Source: JBJYIN01 sp046237015
GTDB lineage: Bacteria; Pseudomonadota; Gammaproteobacteria; Enterobacterales; Enterobacteriaceae
DNA: 64,000 nucleotides
NCBI RefSeq assembly: GCF_046237015.1
Contig: NZ_JBJYIN010000009.1
Coordinates: 124,001 to 188,000 of the forward strand
Direction: 5' to 3'
Shown: in pieces, positions 17,201 to 26,120 of the stretch
How positions within the stretch are numbered: position 1 is the first letter of the stretch
Layout of the letters: each line of letters opens with the position of its first letter
The notes under the pieces: generated by a model
What the model was told of the DNA's origin: nothing
The model's database searches: none
Seen by the model: the letters and a program-made list of their open reading frames with translations, nothing else
Program-made: the position numbers and the translations under genes

Positions 17201-18238
17201 ATGATCGTTGCAGGATATTACCAATATCCAGGACAGGCAGCCCGTGAGGCTGCCTCTCTCGATTTGAGCGATAACGGTTCGTTGTTAGTGCTGAAAACCT
17301 CGCAGATGACCATTACCCACCCATTAGAGCAAGTTTCGGTATCTGATGCGTTGGGTTCCATTCCTCTGACGCTGTCATTCTCAGATGGCGGTCGCTTTGT
17401 ACCTGATAACGATTTGGCTTTTCGCTCATGGTATGAAAAGCGTCGTCCGGTAGGGCTGGTTCATCGGCTGGAACGTTATAAGCGCGGAGTGGTATTGACC
17501 CTGCTGGTTACGATTCTAATGGGGTTCAGCTATGTTTATGTTGTGCTGCCTTGGGTCAGTGCAACGATTGCATTACATATTCCCACTGCTGTTGAACAGC
17601 AGCTTGGTAAGCATACGCAGACGTTACTCAAACACGGTGATTTCAAAGCTTCTACGTTATCGTCGGCCCGACAGCAGGAAATACAGCAACTTTTTCAGCA
17701 AGTTATCCCGCCTGAGATGCGTAATGAAAGAACACCACTGCGTCTGGAGTTGATGTCCGCTCCAATTGGGCCGAATGCGTTTATGTTGGCAGATGGCACA
17801 TTGATTATCACTGACGACCTGGTCAATCTGGCAAAAGATGACAATGGATTGGCTGCCGTGATGCTGCATGAAATGGGACACCATACGTATCGGCATTCGA
17901 TGCGAATGCTAGTGCGCTCTTCGCTGGTGTCATTGACCTTTATGTGGATGACGGGGGATGTCAGCGGGGTGGGGGATACGTTGCTGCAATCGGCTGCATT
18001 TGTGAATGAGCTACAGTTTTCAAGAGGCATGGAGCGCGAAGCCGATAGCTGGGCTATGGATGAAATGCAACGTCAAGGGCGACCGCTTCAGGCGATGCAG
18101 GGGATATATCAGGCGTTGATGAACCACGATCGCAGTGATGAGCATGAATCATTGGAGATTCCCGGCTGGTTAAGTACTCACCCAGATATGCAGGAAAGGC
18201 TCGACACCATCAAGGCGAGAAAAGATCAATTAAATTAG
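17201..18238 (+). CDS. M48 family metallopeptidase, membrane-anchored
   Basis: The 345-residue protein has a soluble N-terminal part, one membrane segment (about 98-122: LTLLVTILMGFSYVYVVLPW) and a peptidase domain with the zinc motif HEMGHH (His223, Glu224, His227) and the third ligand in EREADSW (about 278-284). M48 enzymes (HtpX, LoiP, BepA relatives) degrade misfolded envelope proteins. TAAGG overlaps the yjgN stop and serves as Shine-Dalgarno. Pairing with yjgN suggests a joint role in membrane quality control; that is inference. Confidence 0.88.
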   Translation: MIVAGYYQYPGQAAREAASLDLSDNGSLLVLKTSQMTITHPLEQVSVSDALGSIPLTLSFSDGGRFVPDNDLAFRSWYEKRRPVGLVHRLERYKRGVVLTLLVTILMGFSYVYVVLPWVSATIALHIPTAVEQQLGKHTQTLLKHGDFKASTLSSARQQEIQQLFQQVIPPEMRNERTPLRLELMSAPIGPNAFMLADGTLIITDDLVNLAKDDNGLAAVMLHEMGHHTYRHSMRMLVRSSLVSLTFMWMTGDVSGVGDTLLQSAAFVNELQFSRGMEREADSWAMDEMQRQGRPLQAMQGIYQALMNHDRSDEHESLEIPGWLSTHPDMQERLDTIKARKDQLN

Positions 18239-18303
18239 CGGGGTTGGTTCCGTCTGTTATCACTGAGGGGGGCGCGTTTCCTTCGAGAAAGCACAATATA
18301 GCG

Positions 18304-19233
18304 CTATCCCTGATGTTTCAGTTTACTTGTGTCGCTCAGAAAGTTGCATAACAGTTTCCAAAAATAATGAGCAGCAGGGGTAAAACGGTGGTCGGAACTC
18401 CGAAGCACATGCCACTGACTTTCTTGTGCAATATGGTGATCAATGGGGATGGCCACCAGTTCTCCCTGGTGCAAATTCGTCTTTACCGTTTGTTCAGTCA
18501 TAAAAGCGATGCCCAGCCCGGCACGACTTAAAGCAATCGCACTGGCGAACAAATTACAGCAGTAGGATGGCCTGAAAATCAGCCCTTCATTGCGGAACAT
18601 TGATGTGAGGTACCGCTGTAGCCCGAAGTTATCGCCCATGGCGATCAGCCGGTGTTCGGCGAGTTCCTGGACCGTAACCGTCTTGTAACTGGCAATCGGA
18701 TGGTCATGTTTAACAACGGCGCATATTGGCCCCCTGTTGTAACTGTATCGTTTTAATGCTGGTTGCCCGACGGGGCCGAATCCCACGGCCATATCGACTT
18801 CTCCTTTTGCAATTAATTCGATCGATGTTTCCATGTTACCGGACGTAATATCCAGAAAAACATTGGGATATATCCGTGAAAATTCACTGACCACATGAAC
18901 GATGATTTCCTCAACCAAACCTTGCCCGACACGCACGGTGACCGATCCTCCGCGCATGTGGCGCATATCATTTAGCTGCCTTTCCAGTTGATTCCTTCGT
19001 TGCTGGGTTATGGCGTAATCTCCGGCAAGTAACCTGCCTGCTTCGGTTAACACGACATTTCGACCACGTCGTTCCAGCAATGGCATTTGCAAGGTTCTTT
19101 CCAGAAGGGATAGCTGTCGGCTAACAACGGATGGATTCAATCCAAGTACATCAGCCGCCCGACGAATGCCGCCATGCAACCCGACCTCATAGAGATATCT
19201 GATGGATTTTTCCGGATAGGTGGTCAATGTCAT
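18304..19233 (-). CDS. LysR-family regulator
   Basis: The 309-residue protein has the N-terminal winged HTH (GGIRRAADVLGLNPSVVSRQ) and a type 2 periplasmic-binding-like effector domain (from about 90). The ATG at 19233 is preferred over GTG 19242 because AAGG sits 8 nt upstream of it. It is divergent from the M20 peptidase and DcuC-like transporter genes, and a 25-bp perfect inverted repeat sits immediately upstream of its ribosome binding site, so it probably controls both directions. The effector is unknown, perhaps an acylated amino acid or a dicarboxylate. Confidence 0.9.
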   Translation of the reverse strand: MTLTTYPEKSIRYLYEVGLHGGIRRAADVLGLNPSVVSRQLSLLERTLQMPLLERRGRNVVLTEAGRLLAGDYAITQQRRNQLERQLNDMRHMRGGSVTVRVGQGLVEEIIVHVVSEFSRIYPNVFLDITSGNMETSIELIAKGEVDMAVGFGPVGQPALKRYSYNRGPICAVVKHDHPIASYKTVTVQELAEHRLIAMGDNFGLQRYLTSMFRNEGLIFRPSYCCNLFASAIALSRAGLGIAFMTEQTVKTNLHQGELVAIPIDHHIAQESQWHVLRSSDHRFTPAAHYFWKLLCNFLSDTSKLKHQG

Positions 19234-19244
19234 ATTTTTCACCT

Positions 19245-19269
19245 TATTGTTGCCTTGAAGGCAACAATA
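19245..19269. promoter_or_regulatory. perfect inverted repeat, probable LysR operator
   Basis: TATTGTTGCCTT (19245-19256) and its exact complement AAGGCAACAATA (19258-19269) flank a single G. The left arm partly overlaps the LysR ribosome binding site, so binding would autorepress the regulator. It lies 79 bp upstream of the M20 peptidase start. Confidence 0.65.
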
Positions 19270-19347
19270 ATAGCATATGCGCCTGATTCATTTTCTTTTC
19301 GATTTCATCACATACTAATCGTCGATAACCCTACGGAGAGTCATGAG

Positions 19348-20481
19348 ATGAAAAGTGTGGTGAATTATCTAGAGCAACATTTTGATTTAATTAAAGAAGA
19401 TATTCAGAAACTGGTTTTGGCAGAATCCCCTTCGACAGATAAAGGCGCGGTCGATCAATGTGGCGACGTTCTGAAACAGATTTTTCAGGAACGCCTTGGC
19501 ATTCAGGCTGAGACAGAGATCCAAGAGACATACGGCAATCAGCTTAAATTTACGCTGGGAGAGGATGGTCCACAGACCACGATTCTAAGCCATTTCGATA
19601 CCGTCTGGGACAAGGGGACGCTCTCTCTTCGTGAAGAAGGCGACAAGCTATATGGCCCCGGCATCCTTGATATGAAGGCGGGCCTGATTCAGGCCATCTG
19701 GGCTGTTCGTGCGCTAAAAGTGTCTGGATTACTGTCCGGAAAGCGCATTGTTTTCCTTTGTAATAGTGATGAAGAATTGGGTAGCCCAAGCTCCAGAGAT
19801 TGGCTTTCTCGTCACTCAATGGGCTCGGCTCAGGTTCTGGTGGTTGAGCCAGCAACGAGCAATGGTGAGTTGAAGGTCGCTCGCAAGGGCACGGGACGTT
19901 ATCACATCACGATTACTGGGTTGGCAGCCCATGCTGGCAATAATCCCGGAGATGGCATCAGTGCGATCGAAGAAATGGCATTTCAGATTCTGTTCCTGCG
20001 CGATCTCAATGCTCCAGAGAATGGGACAACCGTCAACGTTGGACTCGTGCGTGGTGGCGGTCGATTGAACGTCGTTGCGGATAATGCCGAACTGGGCATC
20101 GATACCCGCGTCACGAATGAAAAAGAAGCGCAACGTATCCACGATGCTATCAGTAATCTCTCCCCTCATATCCCAGGTATTCAACTGAAAATAGAAGGGG
20201 GACAAACGCGTCCACCGATGGAACAGACACCTCAATCGCAGTTAATGCTTAAACGTGCGCAGAACGTTGCCGCAACGCTAGGGTTTTCTGTCGCTGGAAA
20301 AGCTGTCGGTGGGGGGAGCGATGGTAATTTCACGGCGGCCCTTGGTATTCCCACGTTGGATGGGTTGGGTGCCACAGGAAGCGGTATCCATGCACTTCAT
20401 GAACATATCCTGCCTGCCGACATTGTACCGCGCGCCGCGTTGGTTGCCGGAATGTTGCTTGATGAGAACGACGCAAAATGA
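19348..20481 (+). CDS. M20 family metallopeptidase (carboxypeptidase G2-like)
   Basis: The 377-residue protein has the M20 dinuclear zinc motifs: SHFDTVWD (His82, Asp84 catalytic), GPGILDMKAG (Asp108 bridging), DEELGS (Glu142 general base, Glu143 ligand), and a C-terminal ALHEH. An M20 dimerisation domain occupies the middle (HAGNNPGDGISAIEEMA). Relatives hydrolyse C-terminal glutamate from folate-like compounds or cleave N-acyl amino acids. ATG 19348 follows GGAG by 9 nt. It is followed 67 bp later by a DcuC-like transporter, suggesting uptake and hydrolysis of one class of substrate. Confidence 0.9.
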   Translation: MKSVVNYLEQHFDLIKEDIQKLVLAESPSTDKGAVDQCGDVLKQIFQERLGIQAETEIQETYGNQLKFTLGEDGPQTTILSHFDTVWDKGTLSLREEGDKLYGPGILDMKAGLIQAIWAVRALKVSGLLSGKRIVFLCNSDEELGSPSSRDWLSRHSMGSAQVLVVEPATSNGELKVARKGTGRYHITITGLAAHAGNNPGDGISAIEEMAFQILFLRDLNAPENGTTVNVGLVRGGGRLNVVADNAELGIDTRVTNEKEAQRIHDAISNLSPHIPGIQLKIEGGQTRPPMEQTPQSQLMLKRAQNVAATLGFSVAGKAVGGGSDGNFTAALGIPTLDGLGATGSGIHALHEHILPADIVPRAALVAGMLLDENDAK

Positions 20482-20548
20482 TCGCGTTAATGACAGATAA
20501 AACATCCAGGGCAATGCGTTTCCAGCTTATAAATAGAAGGGCGTTTTT

Positions 20549-21922
20549 ATGACCGCATTTATTATCGCGATTGTTATTACCATCATCGCTGCTTGGTTAA
20601 TTATCAAAAACTATCAGCCTCAGGCGATCTTATTGCTGGCAGGTTTGGCATTACTGACGATCACCGCTGTTTTTTATCCCGAAAACAGTATTCTTTATGG
20701 CAAGGCGAAATCCACAGGATCAACCTGGATGGATATTTTCGCCTTTGTAAAAGGTTCACTTTCTACTCAGGTTGCCGGGATTGGCTTGATCATCATGGCG
20801 GCTGGTGGTTTTGCCAGTTATATGGATCATATCAAGGCCTCCAAAGCCATGGTTGATATTTGTATACGTCCTCTGGAAGTGCTCAAAGCGCCTTATCTGA
20901 TTCTGGCTATTGGATATATCTTTGCCCAGTTGCTTCACGTTGCTATTTCAAGCGCCGCCGGGTTGGCGATGCTGCTTTTGGTGACGTTCTTCCCGGTTTT
21001 AATCCGATTGGGGGTGAGTAAAGCCGCGGCAGCCGCCATGATCGGCATGTGTGCTTTCATGGATCTTGGGCCTGCCGTCGGTACAGCAAATTTGGCGGCA
21101 AAGCATGCGGGCATCGAAACTGCGCTATATTTCGCACATTACCAAATGCCTGTTGCGATTGCGGTGATGATTGTGGTTTCCACTCTGATTTACTTCACTG
21201 CAAAATACTATGATAAGAAAGATGGCCATAAAGTTATTGTCCAGCAGGCCGCCGAGGGAGATAACGAACAGGACAATGTTCCTGCGCCCCGTTTATATGC
21301 GCTTCTGCCTATTTTCCCGGTAATTTTGGTTCTGGTATTTAGCCCATTGGTTATTGACACGGTAAAAGTGGATGTCGTGACGGCGATGGTGGCCGGAACA
21401 TTGCTCGCGTTTGTATTCGAATTATGTATCAAACGTAATTTCAAAGAATGTTGTAAAGGTATGCAAGTATTCTTTAAAGGAATGGGCACCATGTTTTCAA
21501 GCATCGTATCGCTATTAGTTTGTGCTGAAATTTATGCGCAAGGTATGCAGACTATCGGTGCGGTGGATTATTTACTTGATGCTACTCATAAAGCCGGTTT
21601 CGGTTTTACCAGCATGACGATCGTTATGACACTTTTGGTTGGTGTTACGGCGGTTTTAACGGGTTCAGGCGTTGCCGCATTTTTCTCCTTCGCAGGTATG
21701 GCTCAATCAATCGCTGCCAAATTCGGGATGAATGCGGTTCATATGTTGCTCCCCATGCAACTGATGGCAGGAATGGGACGAGCTATTTCACCTGTCGCTG
21801 GCGTGATTATTGCCGTAAGTAAAGCCGGGGAATGTTCACCATTTATGATTGTTCGTCGAACGATGATCCCTGCGCTTGGCGGTATTATTACGATGTTAAT
21901 AGCAAGCACTTTATTGTCGTAA
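20549..21922 (+). CDS. DcuC-family transporter
   Basis: The 457-residue protein has about 12 hydrophobic segments and follows DcuC in outline (LSTQVAGIGLIIMAAGGFASYMDHI; LHVAISSAAGLAMLLLVTFFPVLIRLGVS; VAAFFSFAGMA; MLLPMQLMAGMGRAISPVAGVIIAVSKA). DcuC transports C4-dicarboxylates such as succinate. Placement after an M20 peptidase suggests a substrate such as an acyl-glutamate or a dicarboxylate product instead. That is inference; I therefore give no gene symbol. Confidence 0.85.
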   Translation: MTAFIIAIVITIIAAWLIIKNYQPQAILLLAGLALLTITAVFYPENSILYGKAKSTGSTWMDIFAFVKGSLSTQVAGIGLIIMAAGGFASYMDHIKASKAMVDICIRPLEVLKAPYLILAIGYIFAQLLHVAISSAAGLAMLLLVTFFPVLIRLGVSKAAAAAMIGMCAFMDLGPAVGTANLAAKHAGIETALYFAHYQMPVAIAVMIVVSTLIYFTAKYYDKKDGHKVIVQQAAEGDNEQDNVPAPRLYALLPIFPVILVLVFSPLVIDTVKVDVVTAMVAGTLLAFVFELCIKRNFKECCKGMQVFFKGMGTMFSSIVSLLVCAEIYAQGMQTIGAVDYLLDATHKAGFGFTSMTIVMTLLVGVTAVLTGSGVAAFFSFAGMAQSIAAKFGMNAVHMLLPMQLMAGMGRAISPVAGVIIAVSKAGECSPFMIVRRTMIPALGGIITMLIASTLLS

Positions 21923-22092
21923 ATAACGATCTTTAAAATGTGAAAAATATGAATCCATGAATGATTTTTATATTCCTAGCCGGGGAGTAAATTATTAATG
22001 AATTAAAGATATGAGCTATTTTAATGAATCCGATACTGGATTTGTTAGCTTGAATATATTTTTTTTCATTATCCATCAGCGTTAATTAATCG

Positions 22093-22127
22093 CTCTGACT
22101 CTATATTGAATTAACATAGAGTCGGAG
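22093..22127. terminator. hairpin between the DcuC-like gene and the convergent LysR gene
   Basis: GACTCTAT and ATAGAGTC pair perfectly, extended by CTCT/GGAG, around an 11-nt loop. There is no T-run, so it may act as a weak bidirectional terminator for both genes. Confidence 0.5.
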
Positions 22128-22161
22128 TTATCTCAAGGGAAATAGCCTGTGTTTTAGTGGA

Positions 22162-23046
22162 TCACACCGTTTTGATGTAATCCAGAAAAGTCCGCAGCGG
22201 GCTTGGCATATATTGACGATTAGGATAATAGAGCTGCAAGCTAGGACGCTCGGGGAGCCACTCATCCAGTACTTGAACCAGCTTGCCGCTTATAAGATGC
22301 GTTTTCACTTGCTCGTAATAGAGATAACCTAGCCCCACACCGCATTGAACGGCTTCCAGCACTGAGTCCATATCATCCAACACGATATTACCGACAGGAG
22401 CCACTTCCAGTTTTCCCTCGGGACCTTCAAATTCCCAAAGATACGGGCGACCACTTTGGAAACGAAAAATAATGCTTTGGTGGTTAACCAACTCGCAAGG
22501 ATGTACCGGAGCGGGATGCTGATTTAAATAATCAGGTGTCGCTACCACAACCAATTTGATTTTGGGCCCAATAGGCACGGCAATCATATCTTTTTCAACC
22601 GTGGTATTGAGTCGGATCCCTGCGTCGAATTCTTGCTGGACGATATCGACAAGTTTGTCATCCGTGGTTATCTCCACATTGATATCTGGGTATTGGCGGC
22701 TGAATCCGGCGATAAGCGGGATCAGTACCAAACGTGAAGCGAGTCGCGAAGCGTTGATTTTCAGGGTGCCCATTGGCGTATCACGAAAGCAATTTACCTC
22801 GTCTAGCATGGTATTAATTTCATCGAACGCAGGACGGAGTCGTTCAAACAGATTAAACCCCGCTTCGGTAAGCGATACGCTACGGGTAGTACGATTAAAC
22901 AGCCTGATTTTTAGCCGTTGTTCCAGTTGTTTTATGGCGTGGCTAATGGCCGAGGGAGAAAGCCCCAACTCATCACCAGCGGCTCGGAAACTTTTGTGGC
23001 GTGCGACGGCGATAAACGAAGCGAAGTCGGAAAAGTTCAGGCGCAT
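22162..23046 (-). CDS. LysR-family regulator (CrgA-like)
   Basis: The 294-residue protein starts MRLNFSDFASFIAVARHKS, has the HTH DELGLSPSAISHAIKQLEQ and an effector domain with FQSGRPYLWEF typical of the CrgA/DsdC-like branch. AAGGA lies 9 nt before ATG 23046; an upstream in-frame ATG at 23076 is not needed. It is divergent from an NAD(P)H oxidoreductase gene, the usual arrangement in which the regulator controls its neighbour. Confidence 0.9.
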   Translation of the reverse strand: MRLNFSDFASFIAVARHKSFRAAGDELGLSPSAISHAIKQLEQRLKIRLFNRTTRSVSLTEAGFNLFERLRPAFDEINTMLDEVNCFRDTPMGTLKINASRLASRLVLIPLIAGFSRQYPDINVEITTDDKLVDIVQQEFDAGIRLNTTVEKDMIAVPIGPKIKLVVVATPDYLNQHPAPVHPCELVNHQSIIFRFQSGRPYLWEFEGPEGKLEVAPVGNIVLDDMDSVLEAVQCGVGLGYLYYEQVKTHLISGKLVQVLDEWLPERPSLQLYYPNRQYMPSPLRTFLDYIKTV

Positions 23047-23147
23047 TAGTGAAAATCCTTCATTAACCCATTTCAAATACTACGTTTTACGGAATTATCC
23101 TCCCGTCGTAAAGTAAAAGTCACTCCTTAATGAATCTAGGTAACATC

Positions 23148-23747
23148 ATGAAATCAAATAATATGTACATTATATGGACACATCCGCGCAGTGACTCTTT
23201 AACCGCCCAGGTGGTAAAGGAAATACAGAGTGAAGCCATATATCATGGCATCAATGTTTCCTCTCTTGATCTCTATCGCAGCGGCTTTGATCCAGTATTA
23301 AGAGTAGAAGATGAACCAGATTGGAATAATCCGCAGAAATGCTATTCACCAGAAGTCCATCGATTATTCAATGAATTGGATGACAAAGACAGCCTGGTAT
23401 TCGTCTTTCCGGTGTGGTGGTACGGTTTCCCGGCAATGCTTAAAGGCTATTTAGAGCGAGTTTGGAACTATGGTTTAGCCTATGGTGAAGGTTGTAAGCT
23501 GAAGGACAAAAAAATCCGCTGGCTCGCGCTGGTGGGAGGATCGCAAGCCGGATTTATTAAATACGGCTGGGAAAAGAACATGACCGATTACATTCATGGT
23601 GGGATGAACTATCTGGGTGTTAAAGATACAAAAATTGATTTTCTCTATAACACCATCGGCGTAGAGGAGGGGATTAGCGATCGTGAAAGCCATTATCAGA
23701 CGTTGTTTAATCAGGCGCGTGGTATTGTGAGCGCCTTGACTGAGTAA
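23148..23747 (+). CDS. NAD(P)H dehydrogenase (quinone)-family flavodoxin-fold oxidoreductase
   Basis: The 199-residue product has an FMN-binding flavodoxin-like fold of the MdaB/KefF/YwrO type: the N-terminal WTHPRSDSLTAQVV phosphate loop, FVFPVWWYGFPAMLKGYLERVW (the quinone-reductase signature) and LALVGGSQAGF. It probably reduces quinones or electrophiles with two electrons. ATG 23148 has TAGGT upstream; ATG 23130 is an alternative. It is divergent from the LysR gene at 22162-23046. Confidence 0.88.
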   Translation: MKSNNMYIIWTHPRSDSLTAQVVKEIQSEAIYHGINVSSLDLYRSGFDPVLRVEDEPDWNNPQKCYSPEVHRLFNELDDKDSLVFVFPVWWYGFPAMLKGYLERVWNYGLAYGEGCKLKDKKIRWLALVGGSQAGFIKYGWEKNMTDYIHGGMNYLGVKDTKIDFLYNTIGVEEGISDRESHYQTLFNQARGIVSALTE

Positions 23748-23757
23748 GTCTCTTTGC

Positions 23758-23784
23758 AAACGCAGCATCGACAATGCTGCGTTT
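23758..23784 (+). terminator. terminator of the oxidoreductase gene
   Basis: AAACGCAGCAT and ATGCTGCGTTT form a perfect 11-bp stem with a 5-nt loop, ending in TTTAAT, 10 bp after the stop codon. Confidence 0.75.
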
Positions 23785-23881
23785 AATATCGGCATCCTTA
23801 TGGAGTGTCCCTTATCCACCAGTACCGCTTTCGGACGTGATTTCAGGTGTCCGCTTTTTCGGATAATCCCGACATGGTTGA

Positions 23882-24103
23882 GCAACGTTTCCGCATACCG
23901 GTTTTCGTGGGCTTGCCCATCGCTCACGCACAACCAACGGTGAAGGATGCACCCGCTCATTAGTACGGGATGATATGCGGGCAATGGGCTTTGATGTAAG
24001 CAAGAAGTTTAGCCGCTGGCTGGACAAGCTGGAAAAGGATGGCCTGATCGCCTTTGAAGGGGAACGGAATAAGGTGGGGGATGTTTATGATCGCTTTCCC
24101 TAG
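23882..24103 (+). pseudogene. 3' remnant of an unidentified gene
   Basis: An open frame of 73 codons without a start signal ends at TAG 24103. Its last 47 residues read like real protein (RDDMRAMGFDVSKKFSRWL, DKLEKDGLIAFEGERNKVGD, then DVYDRFP), with a winged-helix-like pattern. It is preceded by a stop and by DNA without coding character, so the 5' part is lost. I do not recognise the family. It sits next to hipA in the accessory region and probably comes from a decayed mobile element. Confidence 0.5.
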
Positions 24104-24169
24104 TCACTCACCGTTCTATGGCTACCCCTGCCTGAAAGGTGAATTATCTTCAAGACGTTCTTCAATATC

Positions 24170-25504
24170 CTATTTACGGTGCAATTCTTGTAACCGACCA
24201 CACTGTTGTCGCATACCGTCAAAAACACATTCCGCAAGCTCTGGTGGGAATGACTCAGGCAGCAACGCAGATACACGTTCAATAACCTCAGGTGTTCTGG
24301 AGATAATATCATCCATCATGGCTTCAACCTGTCGTCTGCCCAGACCGGTTAACTCACCTTGCTTGATCCAATGCCGCCGTTGAATTCTGTACAGATGGTA
24401 ATAATTACTGCTACCCCGAACAGCCATTGCCAGCTTGCACTTCTGCCAGGAAATCTGGTTATTACGCGAACCAATGACCGGCCATGCCGATAAAACATCA
24501 TAAAGCGGCGTAAGGTGATAACGACCTTGTGGCTCAATAGCGATACTGAAATTTTTGGCGTGCCCATCAGTAGCCGCTATCAGCCAGAAAATAATTTGCG
24601 CCCTGAAAAACTGCGCTTTGTCCTGCTCAGCTTGCTCTGAATGACTCAGTATTTCCATAATATCGGAAATCCCCGGCCCACCATCAGACTGGTATTTTCG
24701 TAGCGGGGAAACACCCAGAGCCTGACACATATCCTCTTGTGGCAAGCGAATGATCCATTGCTGATCGCTTGACCATCTTCTGTCAAAACGCTCAACAACC
24801 AATACTTTCTGATCTTCAAACTGCGCAATCTGTGTTTTTGCGATAAGAATCCCATATTCCTTAAGGATCAAAGAACATAGCCATTCATTTTCAACCGACG
24901 TATTCATATCCGCTTGCATATTACCCACCAGCCCGAGTGGTAACTTGAAAATATGCGTCGTAGGGGTACTACCTTCTGGCAAACACCATTGTCCTTCATG
25001 CCAGAGTAAAGCCGTTTTTTCCTGCGCACCGGCAATCGATAAACGTAAATCGTCAGTATCATCCTGCCGGCCTGGCAACAATGCCGCTGTTGTATTACGC
25101 AATATAGCGGCAATCTCTGCGTCACCAAGCGGACGATACTTTACGGAAAAGAGATCTGTAGGCTCCTCATTACCATTCAGCAACTGTATCGCACCAACAC
25201 AGTCTCTCCCCAGCTCAGCCAACAGATCAAAAGGCTCAAGGCTATCAGCGTGGTAACGCGTTGCTAAACGCCTGCGTATACCTTCGCTGTCAGGCAATAA
25301 ATTATCAAAATAGTCGCGTACCACATTGCCACGCCAAAGCTGATTACCGGGGGTGAAAAGCAAAGAAAGCGATAAAGGTCTTCCCTGTTCATCAGCGATC
25401 CATTCGGGAAGATATTGCAACCTATCTTCGCCTCGGCTCTTTTCCCAGAATCCCACTTGAATTCCATTCATCCATATTGCTAAACGCTGTTGTGTTCGAG
25501 GCAT
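24170..25504 (-). CDS. hipA: HipA-family serine/threonine kinase toxin
   Basis: The 444-residue protein matches E. coli HipA in length and in the N-terminal couple_HipA domain, the P-loop-like segment SIAGAQEKTALLWHEGQW (about 155-172; Ser corresponds to the autophosphorylation loop) and the kinase catalytic ATDGHAKNFS with Asp313. HipA phosphorylates GltX, halting translation and inducing growth arrest; target use here is inferred. All motifs are intact. It lies 4 bp after hipB in one operon. Confidence 0.94.
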   Translation of the reverse strand: MPRTQQRLAIWMNGIQVGFWEKSRGEDRLQYLPEWIADEQGRPLSLSLLFTPGNQLWRGNVVRDYFDNLLPDSEGIRRRLATRYHADSLEPFDLLAELGRDCVGAIQLLNGNEEPTDLFSVKYRPLGDAEIAAILRNTTAALLPGRQDDTDDLRLSIAGAQEKTALLWHEGQWCLPEGSTPTTHIFKLPLGLVGNMQADMNTSVENEWLCSLILKEYGILIAKTQIAQFEDQKVLVVERFDRRWSSDQQWIIRLPQEDMCQALGVSPLRKYQSDGGPGISDIMEILSHSEQAEQDKAQFFRAQIIFWLIAATDGHAKNFSIAIEPQGRYHLTPLYDVLSAWPVIGSRNNQISWQKCKLAMAVRGSSNYYHLYRIQRRHWIKQGELTGLGRRQVEAMMDDIISRTPEVIERVSALLPESFPPELAECVFDGMRQQCGRLQELHRK

Positions 25505-25508
25505 AGTG

Positions 25509-25814
25509 TCACCATTTTTCCCGTCTGGCGGGTGAGTCTATTGGCTTTTCTGGCTCTTCCATTGTTGAGGACGACATCGAGAAATGTACTCTTGGTCCAG
25601 AAGACAGCACCACCTCAACTCCCAGAACAGTAAGCACTTTAAACAAGCGCTCAATACTGGCACTTCCAGGATTTGCTTCCAGACGGGCATAGGTTTGCTG
25701 TGTTACACCTAACCTTTCAGACACGTCTTTTTGCGTCATTCCCTTAGCTTTGCGAAAGCCAATCAGCAATGGGCGTAACTGATTCAAGGTTTTCAACGGA
25801 TAAACAGTATTCAT
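25509..25814 (-). CDS. hipB: HipB-family antitoxin and autorepressor
   Basis: The 101-residue protein carries an XRE-type HTH (RKAKGMTQKDVSERLGV then TQQTYARLEANPGSASIE) and a C-terminal disordered tail, as in HipB. It would neutralise HipA and repress the hip promoter. Upstream are four regularly spaced operator-like sequences whose bases differ from the E. coli hip operator. Confidence 0.93.
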   Translation of the reverse strand: MNTVYPLKTLNQLRPLLIGFRKAKGMTQKDVSERLGVTQQTYARLEANPGSASIERLFKVLTVLGVEVVLSSGPRVHFSMSSSTMEEPEKPIDSPARREKW

Positions 25815-25844
25815 AAGGCACTTACCCTTATTTTAGATGCTTAT

Positions 25845-25941
25845 ACATACTATAGGCTGTTTTTACATAATACATCCTATAAGCTGTAAAAACAAAATAC
25901 ATCAAATAGGCTGTAAAATGACAAAACAGCTTATATGCTGT
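25845..25941. promoter_or_regulatory. four-operator array upstream of hipBA, 27-bp period
   Basis: Four 16-bp units start at 25845, 25872, 25899 and 25926, exactly 27 bp apart. Each begins ACA and ends GCTGT, for example ACATCCTATAAGCTGT and ACAGCTTATATGCTGT; the last is an inverted repeat ACAGC-N6-GCTGT. E. coli hipBA also has four HipB operators, but with a TATCC-N8-GGATA sequence. This is a probable HipB-HipA binding array covering the hipBA promoter. Confidence 0.75.
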
Positions 25942-26039
25942 AAAAAGGTAAACTTATAATGGTGGAAGACGATCTGGCGGAAATGATACTTGGGTATTGT
26001 GAACAGCAGGAAAAATCATCTACATAAGAACAATGAGCG

Positions 26040-26065
26040 CCAGCCCCTCCCAAAAAAGGGGCTGG
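26040..26065. terminator. hairpin downstream of the small antitoxin-like gene
   Basis: CCAGCCCC and GGGGCTGG form a perfect 8-bp stem. It lies 55 bp past the stop of the minus-strand gene at 26121-26282 and could terminate it. No clear T-tail follows on either strand. Confidence 0.45.
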
Positions 26066-26120
26066 TGCGGAGCTTAATGCATAGGCTTTAGATACAGGAT
26101 ACGTCCCGTATTTCTATCGA

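Noticed and set aside
25959..26027. 22-codon plus-strand frame after the hip operator array
   Set aside because: Too short, has only a weak AAGG at 10 nt, and overlaps no conserved feature I can name.
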